Below, one piece after another: positions 6,112 through 6,988 of a stretch of DNA of 6,988 bases. Source of the stretch: an uncultured Bacteroidales bacterium (GTDB taxonomy: Bacteria > Bacteroidota > Bacteroidia > Bacteroidales > Bacteroidaceae). Numbering within the stretch: position 1 is the stretch's first letter; each line of letters opens with the position of its first letter. The notes below the pieces were generated by a model, which saw only the letters and a list, made by a program, of their open reading frames with translations, was not told the origin of the DNA and made no database searches. The stretch spans positions 1-6,988 of the forward strand of contig CAMBWV010000049.1 of the NCBI GenBank assembly GCA_945871755.1, in the 5' to 3' direction. The translations under genes were made by a program, and so were the position numbers.

Positions 6112-6143
6112 CCAATCCCTACTACCATCTTGAAGACATTTGA
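6096..6143 (+). other. Possible 15-codon leader reading frame overlapping the helicase start
   Basis: ATG at 6096 opens a 15-residue frame, MVCHYANPYYHLEDI, ending with TGA at 6141-6143. It is in a different frame from the helicase and overlaps its TTG start (6130) by 14 bp. If translated it could couple or limit translation of the helicase. Equally, it may be chance, or the remnant of a one-base indel joining an ATG to the helicase frame. There is no Shine-Dalgarno, and its start codon lies inside the leader hairpin. I do not recognise the peptide. Confidence 0.2.
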
Positions 6144-6988
6144 AGAATTGGGCGTCTGCGAAGAGATTCGCCGCGCCATCAGCGAAATGGGGTATGTCAA
6201 TCCGATGCCCGTACAGGAAGAAGTAATCCCCTACCTCCTCGGTGTGGGCAACGATGTCATTGCCCTGGCACAAACAGGTACGGGCAAGACGGCGGCCTTC
6301 GGTTTGCCCATCCTCCAGAAGGTCAACCCCGAGAGCCGTGCCACGCAAGCCATCATCCTCAGTCCCACCCGCGAGCTCTGCCTCCAGATTGCCGACGACC
6401 TCAAGGAGTACGCCCGCTACATTGACGGCCTCCACGTGCTGGCCGTCTATGGCGGTTCGAGCATCGAGAGCCAGATCCGCGCCCTGCGTCGTGGCGTGCA
6501 GGTGATTGTGGCCACGCCGGGCCGCCTCATCGACCTGATGAACCGCGGTGTGGCCCGCCTCGAGCACGTCGAAAACGTGGTGCTCGACGAGGCCGACGAG
6601 ATGCTCAACATGGGTTTCTCGGAGAGCATCAACGAAATCCTGGCTGGTGTGCCCGCCGAGCGCAACACCCTCCTTTTCTCCGCCACAATGGGCAAGGAGA
6701 TCGAGCGCATCGCCCTCACCTACCTCCACGACCACAAGGAAATCGTTGTCGGTTCGCGCAACGAGGGAGCCGAGAATGTCAACCACACCTACTACCTCGT
6801 GCATGCCCGCGACAAATACCTCGCGCTCAAGCGTGTCGTTGACTACTATCCCCGCATCTATGCCATCATCTTCTGCCGCACACGCATGGAAACGCAGGAG
6901 GTGGCCGACCTCCTCATCCGCGATGGCTACAATGCCGAAGCCCTCCACGGCGACCTCTCGCAGGCCCAGCGCGACCTGACCATGCAGA
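6130..6988 (+). CDS. DEAD-box ATP-dependent RNA helicase, N-terminal 286 residues (runs off the window)
   Basis: ATP-dependent RNA helicase that remodels RNA duplexes and RNPs, typically in ribosome assembly, mRNA decay or cold adaptation. From the start, motifs appear in canonical order: Q motif GYVNPMPVQEEV (21-32), motif I AQTGTGKT (47-54), Ia PTREL (79-83), GG (108-109), Ib TPGRLIDL (129-136), II DEAD (153-156), III SAT (184-186) and IV AIIFCRT (245-251). The window ends in RecA domain 2 before motifs V and VI. The start is taken as TTG 6130, giving MKTFEELGV as in Bacteroidales homologues. An in-frame TAA at 6094-6096 excludes anything much longer, and no ATG exists in frame between them. 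Codons are strongly C/G-ending, consistent with high expression. It is divergent from the DUF2851 operon. It resembles DeaD/CshA-type helicases, but without the C-terminal domain the subfamily cannot be fixed. Confidence 0.95.
   Translation, partial: MKTFEELGVCEEIRRAISEMGYVNPMPVQEEVIPYLLGVGNDVIALAQTGTGKTAAFGLPILQKVNPESRATQAIILSPTRELCLQIADDLKEYARYIDGLHVLAVYGGSSIESQIRALRRGVQVIVATPGRLIDLMNRGVARLEHVENVVLDEADEMLNMGFSESINEILAGVPAERNTLLFSATMGKEIERIALTYLHDHKEIVVGSRNEGAENVNHTYYLVHARDKYLALKRVVDYYPRIYAIIFCRTRMETQEVADLLIRDGYNAEALHGDLSQAQRDLTMQ

Noticed and set aside
6055..6948. 297-codon open frame on the minus strand
   Set aside because: It is antisense to the DEAD-box helicase, whose motifs are all intact on the plus strand; the Val/His/Asp-rich product matches no family I know.

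Overview
This window looks like a piece of a Bacteroidales-type (Bacteroidota) chromosome, possibly a Prevotella/Alloprevotella/Bacteroides relative. The evidence is threefold. Two copies of the Bacteroides-type -7 promoter element TAnnTTTG sit in the one divergent intergenic region. The gene starts lack good Shine-Dalgarno sequences. The protein variants are Bacteroidales-like, including a DUF2851 protein, a DEAD-box helicase starting (M)KTFEELG, and the order mnmG-apt-uvrC. The genus is an inference; no database search was possible.

Layout. Six genes are read leftwards (minus strand) in this order: a DUF2851 protein (4613-5902), a hotdog-fold acyl-CoA thioesterase (4009-4461), dprA (2899-3996), mnmG/gidA (901-2781), apt (178-714) and the first 38 codons of uvrC (1-116, cut by the window edge). 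On the right, a DEAD-box RNA helicase is read rightwards from 6130 and leaves the window after 286 codons. The 218-bp divergent region (5912-6129) holds one promoter element per direction and a perfect 8-bp hairpin in the helicase leader. No tRNA, rRNA, CRISPR array, insertion sequence or phage gene was seen.

Roles. The minus-strand cluster is mostly housekeeping information processing. DprA handles incoming single-stranded DNA and loads RecA, MnmG modifies the tRNA wobble uridine, Apt salvages adenine, and UvrC makes the dual incisions of nucleotide excision repair. The thioesterase and the DUF2851 protein lie upstream and are probably co-transcribed with dprA (12-bp gap between thioesterase and dprA). 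The helicase is a separate unit for RNA remodelling.

Most notable non-coding signals. (1) A perfect 14-bp palindrome GTTTCACGTGAAAC at 749-762 matches the chromosomal parS (ParB/Spo0J) site at 15 of 16 consensus positions, which suggests an origin-proximal location. (2) A 22-bp AT-rich direct repeat (2.7 copies) sits just upstream of mnmG. (3) A 21-bp GC-rich direct repeat (4 copies) sits just upstream of the thioesterase. (4) The helicase has a TTG start overlapped by a 15-codon ATG reading frame whose start lies inside the leader hairpin. These are the parts of the window that ordinary gene annotation would miss. No convincing new defence or mobile system is visible.
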